This document shows, piece after piece, positions 8,864 through 18,227 of a DNA stretch of 64,000 nucleotides; position 1 is the first letter of the stretch, and the number at the start of each line of letters is the position of its first letter. Under the pieces are notes generated by a model. It saw only the letters and a program-made list of their open reading frames with translations. It searched no databases and had not been told where the DNA came from. The position numbers were made by a program, and so were the translations under genes. The stretch lies in the NCBI GenBank assembly GCA_964372095.1, contig CAYJPV010000013.1:62001-126000 (forward strand). The letters are read 5' to 3'. The DNA is from CAYJPV01 sp964372095. GTDB lineage: Bacteria; Acidobacteriota; Vicinamibacteria; Vicinamibacterales; JAKQTR01.

Positions 8864-10491
8864 CACGCCGGACGCTGCTCCGCGCGTCGCTGCTCCTTGC
8901 GCTGGTCATCGCTGTCTCGGCAGCATGGAATGTCGGCGGCCCGCCCGTCTCGGACCTGATGGAGGTTCGCAACCTCGTCACAGCCCGGGAGATGGTGGAC
9001 ACGGGACGCTGGGTACTCCCGACGATGAACGGGGAATTGCGGATTGCAAAACCCCCGCTGCCGACATGGGCGGCGGCCGCGAGTGGGGCGCCGAGCCGAT
9101 TCACGAGCCTCTGGGCGATGAGACTGCCCACGCTGGCATTCGCGCTGCTCGGCGCCATGGCCACAGTCGTGTATGCCAGGCGTCTTGGTCTGTCCGATAC
9201 CTATGCCCTCTGGGCGGGGCTCATCCTGGTGACCATGTTCCTCTACGCCCGGCAAGCGAGGCTGGCGACGTGGGACATGCCCGTCCACGCCTGTGCCATG
9301 GCCGCGGTGGCGGCCTTTGCCGAGGCGGTGGCCCGTCGGCGCACCTCCCTGATCGTGCTGGCGGCGGCTTTCGTCGTCGCGTCGTTCTTGTCCAAGTGGC
9401 CGCAGTCGCTGGGCGTGCTGGTGTTGCCCTGGATTGTGACCACGGCGATCGTGTTCCGGCCGCTCCTTGCGGCCAGACGGTCTGACGTCTTGTGGCTGGC
9501 TGTCCTGACGGTGGCCGGATGCGCCGCGTGGCCGGCGTATGTCTACCTGCACGAGCCCCAGTCGCTGGCGTTGATGCTCGCGCGTGAAACCGACGCGCTC
9601 GTCACGCGCCACGTGCGGCCCGTCTGGGCGTACGGCGGATTCCCGATCCTGACCGGCGCATGGCTGCCTCTTGTTCTGGCAGCGTTGTCCAGTCCGATCG
9701 TCTTCAAGGACTTCTTTGCGCGACGTGAGGTCCGGGCCACGTACTACTGGCTGTGGCTGGCGTTCGTCATCGCGTCAGCCGTGCCGTCCAAGAAGGAGCG
9801 GTATCTGATGCCGCTGATCTTCCCGATGGCCCTTCTCGTCGCGGCCTGGTGCGAGCAGGCAAGCCGTTCCGCGCGGCCGGCAGCGGTCCGTGTCTTGCGG
9901 GCGCACCTGTGGTGCCTCGGAGCGGCAGGCGGTGCCGCACTCCTTGCGATGGCTGTCCTGGCAGGTATCGGGCGCATCAGCCCCGGCGAGGCGGTGGTTG
10001 CCGGGGCGTTCGTGTCAGCCGGTCTGGCCGGGTTCGCCGTGCTCGTGCGCTCCGGACGGCCGCTTATTGCCAGGGCCCTGACAAGCACGCTGGTGCTGGC
10101 GGCCTGTGTCATGGCTGCGGGCTGGCACGTGCAGCACCGGCTCGAACCCGCTGACCTCCCTCCACCTCAACTGCGCGGGGCGTTGGCGTCCACGCTGGCG
10201 GCCGCCGATCCCCTGTTCGCGCCAGACCCCGTGGACATCCACCTGGTGTGGGCCGCCGGCCGTCCCGTGCGGCCGCACCTACGCGCGGCCGGCGACTTCG
10301 CCGCTGTCCGGCCGTTCGGCCGGGCGGCCACCGCCGGCTGGATCTCGACAGACCCGCCCCAGTCAGATCGCCGTCTGCTGGACCTGCGCGCTGAAGGAAT
10401 CGTGATTGCCGCGGATCACACGCAGCGGTGGGCTACCACGCCGAACGCCGGCTGGCTGTACTATTCGCGTCTGCGAATTGAGCGGCGGTAG
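8860..10491 (+). CDS. GT39/ArnT-like membrane glycosyltransferase
   Basis: Predicted 543-residue polytopic membrane enzyme that moves a sugar from a polyprenyl-phosphate donor onto lipid A or another periplasmic acceptor. The N-terminal helix is followed by the dolichol-mannosyltransferase-like loop with acidic residue (PPVSDLMEVRNLVTAREM) and GELRIAKPPLPTW, matching the ArnT/PMT pattern where the loop Asp/Glu is catalytic. About 11 hydrophobic segments follow, then a soluble C-terminal domain. The ATG overlaps the stop of the GT9 gene. The exact sugar cannot be read from sequence. Confidence 0.82.
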   Translation: MTRRTLLRASLLLALVIAVSAAWNVGGPPVSDLMEVRNLVTAREMVDTGRWVLPTMNGELRIAKPPLPTWAAAASGAPSRFTSLWAMRLPTLAFALLGAMATVVYARRLGLSDTYALWAGLILVTMFLYARQARLATWDMPVHACAMAAVAAFAEAVARRRTSLIVLAAAFVVASFLSKWPQSLGVLVLPWIVTTAIVFRPLLAARRSDVLWLAVLTVAGCAAWPAYVYLHEPQSLALMLARETDALVTRHVRPVWAYGGFPILTGAWLPLVLAALSSPIVFKDFFARREVRATYYWLWLAFVIASAVPSKKERYLMPLIFPMALLVAAWCEQASRSARPAAVRVLRAHLWCLGAAGGAALLAMAVLAGIGRISPGEAVVAGAFVSAGLAGFAVLVRSGRPLIARALTSTLVLAACVMAAGWHVQHRLEPADLPPPQLRGALASTLAAADPLFAPDPVDIHLVWAAGRPVRPHLRAAGDFAAVRPFGRAATAGWISTDPPQSDRRLLDLRAEGIVIAADHTQRWATTPNAGWLYYSRLRIERR

Positions 10492-10499
10492 GTCCGAGG

Positions 10500-11327
10500 C
10501 TACCGGTGCTCCCGCCCCCGATCGGGGCACCCCTCCGTCGCACATGCCGCACACGACGAACTGTCGCAGGTCAACGAGTCGTCAGGCCGATCGTACAGCC
10601 CGCGTGTGAACAACTCCGACAACATGCCGGGCAACGCATGTTTCGCGACGGCCCAGGTCCAGCGGACGTGGTACTGCTCACGGAGTGCCGCGGGTGACTT
10701 GTCGAACATGATCGCGCGATCGAAGTCGAGCAGGTACGGTACGTTGCGCCCGTCGACGAGCACGTTGCCCGGATGGAGGTCCACGTGGGCCATGCGGTGG
10801 CGAATCAGGAGCAGGACCTGCCAGCTGACGTGGGCCATGATGTCGGGGATCAACTCGGGCTGGCTCGCGGCCACGGTCACCAGGCTCCGCCCTTCGATGA
10901 ACCGCGTTGCCAGCCAGCCGCGGTAGAACGCCGATCCCCTGACGAACGACGCAATCGGCTCCGGGGCGTTGACGCCCGCCGCCCGTGCGAGGCGCAAGGC
11001 GTCGAACTCGCGGTCGGGTCGTGTCGTGCCCACGCGCAGGTAGTGCCGGCGCCGGAAGGCTTGGAGCATGCCGCCGCGGCGGAACTCCTTGATGACTGCC
11101 GGCCCGACCGACGGAATCTGGTGCAGCCAGACGGAACTCCGCCCCCCGAGCACAGCCGTCGCCTCGAAGACGTCCCGGGGCCTGTCGAGGGACGCCAGCA
11201 GGTCACGGATGTCGTGTTCGGGCAGCCGACAGGCGAACCGGCACTCGAATCCGTCGACGGTCTGCCTGATGTCCGTGGCGGAGGCGGCTGCGCCGATGCT
11301 GTCCTGCCGAGGGTCGTGATCACTCAT
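10500..11327 (-). CDS. KdkA/WaaP-like lipopolysaccharide core kinase
   Basis: Predicted small protein-kinase-like enzyme (275 residues) that phosphorylates Kdo or heptose in the LPS core. Kinase features are AVIKEF (phosphate-binding Lys, about residue 95), HVDLHPGNVLVDG (catalytic loop with Asp and Asn) and YLLDFDRA (metal-binding Asp in place of DFG). Its ATG overlaps the stop of the upstream MsbA-like gene (ATGA), so the two form an operon. The C-terminus has a short cysteine-rich tail (TCDSSSCAACATEGC) that I do not know from the family. Confidence 0.8.
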   Translation of the reverse strand: MSDHDPRQDSIGAAASATDIRQTVDGFECRFACRLPEHDIRDLLASLDRPRDVFEATAVLGGRSSVWLHQIPSVGPAVIKEFRRGGMLQAFRRRHYLRVGTTRPDREFDALRLARAAGVNAPEPIASFVRGSAFYRGWLATRFIEGRSLVTVAASQPELIPDIMAHVSWQVLLLIRHRMAHVDLHPGNVLVDGRNVPYLLDFDRAIMFDKSPAALREQYHVRWTWAVAKHALPGMLSELFTRGLYDRPDDSLTCDSSSCAACATEGCPDRGREHR

Positions 11328-13180
11328 CGTGCCGCCACCCAGTGCCTGAACAGACGCCTATACGTGTCGCACCGTGCGAGCAGGTCGTCGTGTTTTCCGC
11401 TGTCGACCAGCGAGCCGTGGTCGAGCACCACGATCCGGTCCGCCTCGTGGATGGTCGCCAGGTGATGGGCGATGATGAGGACCGTCCGGCCTTTCATGAG
11501 GTTCTGCAGCGCCCGGTGCACGATGGTCTCGGCAGCGCTGTCGAGCTGCGACGTCGCTTCGTCGAGCACGAGGATCGGCGCGTCTTTCAGGATGGCCCTG
11601 GCGATGGCGATCCGCTGACGTTCGCCCCCCGACAACCGGCGGCCGTTCTCGCCCACCAGTGCGTCGTACCCGCCCGGCGTCGCGCGGATGAAGTCGGCGG
11701 CGAAGGCCGCCTCGGCCGCGCGCTCCACGGCCTCCATCGACGCGTGCGGCGATGCGTAGGCGATGTTGTTCCGGATCGTGTCGTCGAACAGGACCGTGTG
11801 CTGCGTCACGAGGCCCACCTGCGCGCGCAGGCTGGCGAGCGTGACATCGCGCACGTCGTACCCGTCGATCGTCACGCGCCCCTCGTCCGGGTCGAAGAAC
11901 CGCGGAAGCAGGCTCGTCAGCGTGGTCTTGCCCGCTCCCGAGGCTCCCACGATCGCGACGACCTCGCCGCGGCGTACGTCAACTGAGATGTCTTTGACGA
12001 CCGCCCGCTCGCCGTACCGGACGGTGACGTGTTCGAACGCAAGCCGGTCCCGGAACGTGTCCAGCGTCCGGGCGTCCGGCCGCTCGGCCACGGTATTGGA
12101 CAGCTGCATGATCGCCTGGATACGCTGGCCCGCGGCGACGAGGGTCTGCAGGGCCATGTTCGCCTTGTTCAGGCGTCGCACGGGATCGTAGAGCAGCCAG
12201 ACATTGGCCAGGAACTGGACCAGCAGGGGGACGGTGAGCGCTCCGGACCGCACGCGGAACCCGGCGTAGATCAGGAACGCAGCCGTGCTTGCGATGGCCA
12301 GCATCTCGACCGCCGCCGACGACAACGATTCCAGCCGGCGGCCGCGGAGCGCCACGATGAAGTGCCGGCGCGTCGCGGCCCGGAAACGGGCGTGTTCGTG
12401 GGCCTCGCCGCTGAACGCCTTGACGACCTGGTGACCCGCGATGCCCTCCAGCAGCACGCGGGTCACGTCAGCCATGCCCGCCTGCGCCTGCCTGCCCGCG
12501 TGGCGCGCGGCTTTTCCGAACCGCGAGAGGACAAGGAGGAACAGCGGTGCCACCACCAGGACGGAGGACGCCAGGGCCGCATCCGTCGAGAAGAGCAATC
12601 CGAGCAGGAGCACGAGGGTGACCGACTGCTGGGCCACGTCGAACAGGCGCGACGACAGGCCGGTCTGCATCAGGCCAACGTCGCTGGTCACGCGGCTCAC
12701 CAGTTCGCCGGTCGGGTGGGTTGCGTGGAAGCGGGCATCCTGATCGAGAAGCCGGCGGCACAGATCGTTGCGCAATTCCGTCGTGATGCCCAGGCCGACA
12801 CGCTGGAACGCGTACTCGCCGAAGAAATCCGACGTCGCGCGCACCAGGAAGACCAGCAGCGCCAACAGGGGAGTGAAGATCACCACCGTACGTTCGTCCA
12901 CGCCGGCGGCGTGCTTGATCGCGGCGTACCCACGGTCGAAGGCGCGTTTCAGCCCTGCGCCACGAGCCGGGACGCCCGGCAGTTGCCCCAGCGGCGTGGC
13001 GGCACCGGCCGCCGCGGCCGGCCCGGCCAGCAGGACGTCAGTGAACACGGGATCGATCAGGGCAACGAGCGCGGCGGACGACGCGCCATACAGGGGAATC
13101 GTGAGGATGGCGATGACTATCCACCAGGCATGCCGGCGGTAGTAGCGCAACATGAACCGGACGAGACTCACAGGACTCAT
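11324..13180 (-). CDS. msbA: MsbA-like lipid A/LPS ABC exporter
   Basis: Half-transporter with a fused membrane and ATPase domain, 618 residues, expected to flip lipid A-core across the inner membrane as a homodimer. Six transmembrane segments lie in residues about 20-320, with an unusual Ala/Gly/Pro-rich periplasmic loop between the first two (GPAAAAGAATPLGQLPG). The ATPase shows Walker A GASGAGKTT, signature LSGGERQRIAIARA, Walker B ILVLDEATSQLD and the switch His in IIAHHLAT. The frame is open farther upstream, but the ATG at 13180 gives the normal N-terminus. It diverges from the PHP gene with only 24 bases between the start codons. Confidence 0.9.
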   Translation of the reverse strand: MSPVSLVRFMLRYYRRHAWWIVIAILTIPLYGASSAALVALIDPVFTDVLLAGPAAAAGAATPLGQLPGVPARGAGLKRAFDRGYAAIKHAAGVDERTVVIFTPLLALLVFLVRATSDFFGEYAFQRVGLGITTELRNDLCRRLLDQDARFHATHPTGELVSRVTSDVGLMQTGLSSRLFDVAQQSVTLVLLLGLLFSTDAALASSVLVVAPLFLLVLSRFGKAARHAGRQAQAGMADVTRVLLEGIAGHQVVKAFSGEAHEHARFRAATRRHFIVALRGRRLESLSSAAVEMLAIASTAAFLIYAGFRVRSGALTVPLLVQFLANVWLLYDPVRRLNKANMALQTLVAAGQRIQAIMQLSNTVAERPDARTLDTFRDRLAFEHVTVRYGERAVVKDISVDVRRGEVVAIVGASGAGKTTLTSLLPRFFDPDEGRVTIDGYDVRDVTLASLRAQVGLVTQHTVLFDDTIRNNIAYASPHASMEAVERAAEAAFAADFIRATPGGYDALVGENGRRLSGGERQRIAIARAILKDAPILVLDEATSQLDSAAETIVHRALQNLMKGRTVLIIAHHLATIHEADRIVVLDHGSLVDSGKHDDLLARCDTYRRLFRHWVAAR

Positions 13181-13204
13181 GCTACCGTACACCCGGAGTC
13201 GACC

Positions 13205-14341
13205 ATGCTCCGCCGACGCAACGTCTTCCTCGTCCTCGGTCTGGTTGTCGCGGCATTCCTCGCCCACGCGGCAACCGTCCGGTATCCGCCAACGCCCGTC
13301 GCGTTCGACGCCGACCCCGCGGTCTGGCCGGGCGTGTTCCACGTGCACACGGTGGCGTCCGACGGCCTCGGGACGCTCGACGAGGTGGCTGAGGCCGCGA
13401 AGGCCGCCGGCGCGACCTGGGTGCTGGTGGCCGACCACAACCGCGTGGACATCCCATCCGGACGGCTGGTCAAGGGCGTGCTGATGGTGTCCGCGCCGGA
13501 AGTGTCCGCCCTGGATGGTCACGTGAACGCGATTGGCGTCAGCCGGGTGCTCACACGTCCCGAGCGCAAGGCGCTCACCGCGCTGGCGACGATCCGGTCG
13601 CTGGGCGGGACGCCCGTTGCGGCGCATCCGCTGGACCGGAAACGGCCCTACAGACGTCTCGACGACCCTGGCCTGGCCGGGATTGAAGTGCTCTCTGCGG
13701 ACCAGGAACTGCACGACGCACTCGTGGCGCCTCACCGTCTCGTGCCCGCGGCGTTCGCCTACCTCGTGAACCCGATGCACGGTGTCGCCCGCCTGATTCG
13801 CCGCCCCGCAGCGACCCTGGCCCGCTGGGACGAGATGCTCGCGACGCGCCGCATCATGGGATACTGCGCCATCGACGCACACGGGCGGCCACCCTACTCG
13901 GTCATGATGCGGCTGCTCCAGATGTACGTCGTGGTGGGCCGCCCGCGGTCGGCAGATGCGGCGGCTGACGGAGCGGCGCTGCTCGACGCCCTGACCCGCG
14001 GTCGCTCGTATTGCGGTGTGGATGCGTTCGGGAGTGCCGGGGGGTTCCGGTACACCGCGGCCGCCGGAACCCGGACTGCCGGGATTGCCGACGACGTGGC
14101 GCTTGCCGGGCATCCCGTGCTCAGGGTCGATCTGGCATACTCGGCGCTGCCCGGGGAGGTGTATCCCGTGGTCATCTGCGGCGGAGCCGAGACGGCGCTC
14201 ACGCGCAGGCCCGGGCAGGCGCGGCACGCGTACGAATTCCGTCCGGTCCGGGCCGGCGCCTGCCGGGTTGAAGTCCGGCTGGGAGGGCCCGGTGCCGCCG
14301 CCGTTCCCTGGATTGTGTCCAATCCCATCTTCGTCCGGTGA
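13205..14341 (+). CDS. PHP-domain phosphoesterase-like exported or anchored protein
   Basis: Predicted 378-residue protein with one N-terminal hydrophobic segment (NVFLVLGLVVAAFLAHA) and a PHP domain: FHVHTVASDGLGTLDEVAEAA (metal ligands HVH, about residue 47), VADHNR (about 81) and AAHPLD (about 142). PHP domains are metal-dependent phosphoesterases; related membrane-anchored PHP proteins are common in bacteria, but their substrates are mostly unknown. The C-terminal third lacks motifs I recognise. The gene is four bases before a GT9 gene and divergent from msbA, so a role in envelope polymers is plausible. Confidence 0.75.
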   Translation: MLRRRNVFLVLGLVVAAFLAHAATVRYPPTPVAFDADPAVWPGVFHVHTVASDGLGTLDEVAEAAKAAGATWVLVADHNRVDIPSGRLVKGVLMVSAPEVSALDGHVNAIGVSRVLTRPERKALTALATIRSLGGTPVAAHPLDRKRPYRRLDDPGLAGIEVLSADQELHDALVAPHRLVPAAFAYLVNPMHGVARLIRRPAATLARWDEMLATRRIMGYCAIDAHGRPPYSVMMRLLQMYVVVGRPRSADAAADGAALLDALTRGRSYCGVDAFGSAGGFRYTAAAGTRTAGIADDVALAGHPVLRVDLAYSALPGEVYPVVICGGAETALTRRPGQARHAYEFRPVRAGACRVEVRLGGPGAAAVPWIVSNPIFVR

Positions 14342-14345
14342 CTCC

Positions 14346-15404
14346 GTGACCACTGCCCAGGGGGCCGATCCGCTTGGCGAACGCCCGTCGGTGCTCGTCG
14401 TCCTGCTTGGTTCACTCGGGGACATCGCGCGCGCGCTCCCGTTGTTCTCGATCCTGCGGCACGAGCGCCCTCAGGCCCGAATCACGTGGGCCGTCGGCGA
14501 ACGCTGGCGGGACCTGGCCGCAGTCCATCCCGCGGCCGACCGGATCGTCGTGTTCCCGGAGCGGCGGACCCCGGCGGCCCTGGCCCGGTTCATCCGCGAG
14601 CTGCGGGGTGAACAGTACGACGTCGCACTCGACCTGCAGCGGATTCTGAAGAGCGGCATCTGCTCGCTGTTGTCGAGGGCTCGCCGCCGGATCGGGTTTC
14701 ACCGTGCCGACGCGAAGGAGTTCAACCACTGGTGCAGCACCGAATGGATCCCGGCACATCCGCCCCAGGTGTCCAAGCTGCGCCAGTACCTGGCCTTCGC
14801 CGAACGCCTCGGCCTGCCGGTGCCCGGCACGCTGTCGTTCGGCCTCGACGGCCTGGCGGCAGGCGGTGGGCCACCTGCCATCCAGTCGTTGAGGGGGGCG
14901 TTCGTGGCGGTGGCCGTCGGATCGTCGTGGCCCTCGAAAGACTGGTCGAGTGCCGGGTACCGGGACCTGAACGCCCGCATTCTCCGGCAGTCAGACTGTT
15001 CGGTCGTTCTGACCGGTGCGGCGTCTCACCTGCCGGAGAGTGAGCGTCTGCGCGGCGCCACGCACGATGCCCGGATCGTGAACCTGGTCGGCCGCACCAC
15101 GCTTCCCGAACTGGTGGCCATCCTTGGCGCCGCCCGTGCCGCCATCGGTCCCGACACGGGCGCCGGTCATCTGGCGGCCGCCGTGGGGACGCCGTACGTC
15201 ACCCTGCTCGGTCCGACCCCGCCGTCGCGCGTGGCGCCGTACCGGTGCGAGGCGCTCGCCGTGACGACGCCTGTGCCGTGCGCGTGCGCGGGCCGGCGCA
15301 CGTGCCGGCAACGGTCCGCCCGCTGCATGGAGACCATTACGGCGGAGGCCGTATGGGAAAAACTCGGACCGCTGATCGCCCGTGACCCGAGGCGTCCGGC
15401 TTGA
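14346..15404 (+). CDS. Glycosyltransferase family 9 (heptosyltransferase I-like)
   Basis: Second LPS heptosyltransferase-like enzyme, 352 residues, starting at a GTG four bases after the PHP gene stop. Family motifs are VLVVLLGSLGDIARALPLF (residues 18-36), GSSWPSKDWSSAGYRDL (about 195-211) and the donor-site GPDTGAGHLAAAVGTPYVTLLGP (about 278-300). It also keeps the C-terminal Cys cluster (CACAGRRTCRQRSARC) often seen in WaaC-like proteins. The stop codon and last residues lie within the first unit of the 43-base tandem repeat that follows. Confidence 0.87.
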   Translation: MTTAQGADPLGERPSVLVVLLGSLGDIARALPLFSILRHERPQARITWAVGERWRDLAAVHPAADRIVVFPERRTPAALARFIRELRGEQYDVALDLQRILKSGICSLLSRARRRIGFHRADAKEFNHWCSTEWIPAHPPQVSKLRQYLAFAERLGLPVPGTLSFGLDGLAAGGGPPAIQSLRGAFVAVAVGSSWPSKDWSSAGYRDLNARILRQSDCSVVLTGAASHLPESERLRGATHDARIVNLVGRTTLPELVAILGAARAAIGPDTGAGHLAAAVGTPYVTLLGPTPPSRVAPYRCEALAVTTPVPCACAGRRTCRQRSARCMETITAEAVWEKLGPLIARDPRRPA

Positions 15405-15560
15405 ATCGGACGCAGGTCCCCACCCCCACCCGAGGCGTCCGGCTTGAATCGGACGCAGGTCCCCACCCCCACCCGTGGCGTCCGGCTTGAATCGGACGCA
15501 GGTCCCCACCCCCCACTCGTGGCGTCCGGTTTCAGCCGGAGGCAGATCCCCACGAGAAGC
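15389..15560. repeat. 43-base tandem repeat, four units, each with a hairpin
   Basis: Units begin at 15389, 15432, 15475 and 15519. Each holds GCGTCCGGCTTGAATC then GGACGC (seven-base stem GCGTCCG) followed by AGGTCCCCACCCCCAC; the fourth has diverged (TTTCAGCCGGAG). The first unit supplies the end of the GT9 gene. The last ends about 28 bases before aspA. Confidence 0.9.
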
Positions 15561-15588
15561 CGCCGCCGGGTACAATCGAAGAGCTGCC

Positions 15589-16998
15589 ATGGATCGACGC
15601 GAAGAAGATTTCCTCGGCGCCCTCGACCTCCCGGACACTGCGCGCTACGGGATCCACACCGCGCGTGCCGTCGAGAACTTCCCGCTGCTGGGGCGTGCGG
15701 TTCACCCGAACCTTGCGCGGGCGTACGGTGCGGTCAAACTGGCGGCCGCCAGGACGAACCGCGCATTGGGCTTCTTGCCGGACGCCTCAATCGCCGACGC
15801 CATCGACCAGGCCTGCCGTGAGCTGCTCGAGGGTCTCCTGGTTCCGGACATCGTCGTGGACGCGCTGCAGGGCGGCGCCGGAACCAGCACGAATTTCAAC
15901 GTCAACGAAGTCCTGGCCAACCGCGCGCTCGAGCTGCTGGGCCATCCGCATGGCACGTACCGCATCGTGTCACCGTCGGACCACCTCAACCTGCACCAGA
16001 GCACGAACGACACGTTTCCGACGGCCCTTCGGGTGGCGGCCATCTGGGCCCTGCGCGACCTCGAGGGGGCTGTCGTGGCGCTCCAGGAGGCGTTCCAGGG
16101 CAAGGAGCGCGCCTTCGGCCACGTGGTGAAGGTCGGACGCACGGAATGTCAGGATGCGGTCCTGACGACGCTCGGTCGCGAGATGGGGGCGTACGCCGAA
16201 GCCCTGAGCCGCGACCGCTGGCGGCTGGCCAAGTGCGAAGAACGCCTGCGTGTAGTGAACCTCGGGGGGACCGCGATCGGCACCGGACTGGCGGCGCCGC
16301 GCGACTACATCTTCAGGGCGGCCGACGCCCTCCGTGCGATCACCGGACTCGGACTGGCGCGCGCCGAGAACCTCGTGGACGCGACGCAGAACGTGGACGT
16401 CTTCGTGGAAGTGTCCGGCCTGTTGAAGGCCCTGGCGGCGACCCTGATCAAGATCTCGGGCGACCTGCGGCTGCTGAGCTCGGGGCCGGAAGCGGGCCTG
16501 GGCGAAATCCGCCTGCCGGCGCGCCAGGCGGGGTCGAGCATCATGCCCGGCAAGGTCAACCCGGTCATTCCGGAAGCCGTGACACAAGCGGCCATCCTGG
16601 CCATCAGTCACGATCAGGCGATCACGACGGCGGTCGCCATGGGCAGCCTCGAACTCAACGCGTTCCTGCCCCTCGTGGCCCACACACTGCTCGAGTCGTT
16701 CGACCTGCTCACCCGGTCGTGCTCCATTCTCAGAGTGCACTGCGTGGACGGCATCACCGTCGACGAAGCCCGTTGCCGGCGGGATGTCGAGAACGCCACC
16801 GCCAGCGCCACGGCCCTGTTGCCGCTAATCGGCTACGCCAGGGCCACCGAACTGGTGGCCCGTGCACGCGGCACGGGGCGTGGCCTGAAGGCAACGGCCG
16901 TTGGCGACGGATTCGTCACGGCGGCCCAGTTCGACGAATACACGTCTCCTGAAGCCGTGTGCCGCCTGGGGTTCGTGGCACCGCGGGAGGGCCGCTGA
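15589..16998 (+). CDS. aspA: Aspartate ammonia-lyase (fumarase/aspartase superfamily)
   Basis: Predicted to convert L-aspartate to fumarate and ammonia; 469 residues, the usual length. Signature regions are GAGTSTNFNVNEVLANRALE (about 99-118), HLNLHQSTNDTFPTALR (134-150) and the mobile catalytic loop GSSIMPGKVNPVIPE (with the catalytic Ser). The ATG at 15589 gives the standard N-terminus. A TACAAT hexamer at 15571-15576 could be a -10 element. The stop overlaps the hydF start (TGATG), and hydE follows, so this enzyme is co-expressed with [FeFe]-hydrogenase maturases and may supply ammonia for the bridging amine of the H-cluster. That role is inference. Confidence 0.88.
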   Translation: MDRREEDFLGALDLPDTARYGIHTARAVENFPLLGRAVHPNLARAYGAVKLAAARTNRALGFLPDASIADAIDQACRELLEGLLVPDIVVDALQGGAGTSTNFNVNEVLANRALELLGHPHGTYRIVSPSDHLNLHQSTNDTFPTALRVAAIWALRDLEGAVVALQEAFQGKERAFGHVVKVGRTECQDAVLTTLGREMGAYAEALSRDRWRLAKCEERLRVVNLGGTAIGTGLAAPRDYIFRAADALRAITGLGLARAENLVDATQNVDVFVEVSGLLKALAATLIKISGDLRLLSSGPEAGLGEIRLPARQAGSSIMPGKVNPVIPEAVTQAAILAISHDQAITTAVAMGSLELNAFLPLVAHTLLESFDLLTRSCSILRVHCVDGITVDEARCRRDVENATASATALLPLIGYARATELVARARGTGRGLKATAVGDGFVTAAQFDEYTSPEAVCRLGFVAPREGR

Positions 16999-18227
16999 TG
17001 CAATCCACCCCCAAGTCGCTTCGCCTGCACATCGGTATCTTCGGGCGGCGCAACGTCGGGAAGTCGTCGCTGCTGAACGCCATCACCCGCCAGCAGGTCT
17101 CCATCGTCTCGGCGCACGCCGGTACGACGACCGATCCTGTCGAGAAGCCGATGGAGTTGCTGCCGCTCGGTCCGGTGCTGTTCGTCGATACTGCCGGCAT
17201 CGATGACGAAGGTGCGCTGGGCGAGTTGCGCATGCAGCGCACACGCGCCGTCCTGGATCGCGTGGACATCGGGATCGTGGTGACGGAGGCAGGGACGTGG
17301 GGCCGTTTCGAGGCCGAGCTGGTCGAACAGCTCCAGACGCGCAGGATTCCCATCACGATCGTCGCCAACAAGATTGACGTGGTGGACCTGTCGGCCGACG
17401 AGCGCGTGACGCTCGGCGCGTCTGGCGCCGTCGTCGTCCCGATGTCGGCCAGAAACGGCACCGGCGTGGCCGCCCTTCGGGAAGCGTTGCTGGGGCTGGC
17501 GCCAGCGGACTTCTTCGACAGCCGGCGGGTGGTGGCCGACCTGGTTCCGGCGGGAGCCGTGGCGGTTCTCGTCGTGCCCATCGACAAGGAGGCCCCGAAA
17601 GGGCGGCTCATCCTGCCGCAGGTCATGTCGATCCGCGATCTGCTCGATGGCGAAAGCCTGGCGCTGGTCACCCAGGAACGCGAGTTGCGCCACGCCCTGG
17701 CGAGCCTGACGAAGCCGCCGGCGCTCGTGGTGACCGACTCGCAGGCTTTTCTCAAAGTGGCGGCGGACGTGCCGGCGGACGTGCCGATGACGTCGTTTTC
17801 GATTCTGATGGCCCGCTTCCAGGGTGACCTCCCCGAGCAGGTGCGGGGCGCGCTGGGCATCGAACGCCTGCGGGCTGGAGATCGCGTCCTGATGGCCGAG
17901 ACCTGCTCGCACCATCCTATCGGCGACGATATCGGCCGCGTGAAGATCCCGCGGTGGTTGACGCAGTACGTCGGTGCGCCGCTCGAGTTCGTTCACGTGC
18001 AGGGGCGCGACTTCCCTGCGGACCTCACGCCGTTCCGGATAGTGGTGCATTGTGGCAACTGCACCGGCAATCGCCGAGAGATGCTCTCGCGGATTCACCG
18101 GTGCCGCGAAGCCGGTGTGCCCATCACGAACTACGGCCTGACGATTGCGTATTCGCTCGGGATCTTCGAGCGTGCGCTCGGGCCCTTCCCCGCCGCCCTG
18201 GATGCATACCGTGCCGCCAGGTCTTGA
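16998..18227 (+). CDS. hydF: [FeFe]-hydrogenase maturation GTPase HydF
   Basis: Scaffold on which the 2Fe subcluster is assembled before transfer to HydA; 409 residues. N-terminal GTPase domain with GRRNVGKSS (Walker A, residues about 14-22), switch Thr in HAGTTTDPV, DTAG, and NKID. The C-terminal cluster-binding part has CSHHPIGDD and HCGNC, the C-x-H-H and H-C-x-x-C motif that is diagnostic for HydF. A GGGAGGG ribosome site precedes the ATG, which overlaps the aspA stop by one base. Overlaps hydE by 26 bases. Confidence 0.97.
   Translation: MQSTPKSLRLHIGIFGRRNVGKSSLLNAITRQQVSIVSAHAGTTTDPVEKPMELLPLGPVLFVDTAGIDDEGALGELRMQRTRAVLDRVDIGIVVTEAGTWGRFEAELVEQLQTRRIPITIVANKIDVVDLSADERVTLGASGAVVVPMSARNGTGVAALREALLGLAPADFFDSRRVVADLVPAGAVAVLVVPIDKEAPKGRLILPQVMSIRDLLDGESLALVTQERELRHALASLTKPPALVVTDSQAFLKVAADVPADVPMTSFSILMARFQGDLPEQVRGALGIERLRAGDRVLMAETCSHHPIGDDIGRVKIPRWLTQYVGAPLEFVHVQGRDFPADLTPFRIVVHCGNCTGNRREMLSRIHRCREAGVPITNYGLTIAYSLGIFERALGPFPAALDAYRAARS

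Noticed and set aside
13181..14425. Upstream open extension of the MsbA-like frame
   Set aside because: It is antisense to the PHP-domain gene, and the ATG at 13180 gives the normal ABC exporter N-terminus.
15389..15560. CRISPR array at the 43-base repeats
   Set aside because: The whole 43-base unit is repeated without unique spacers.
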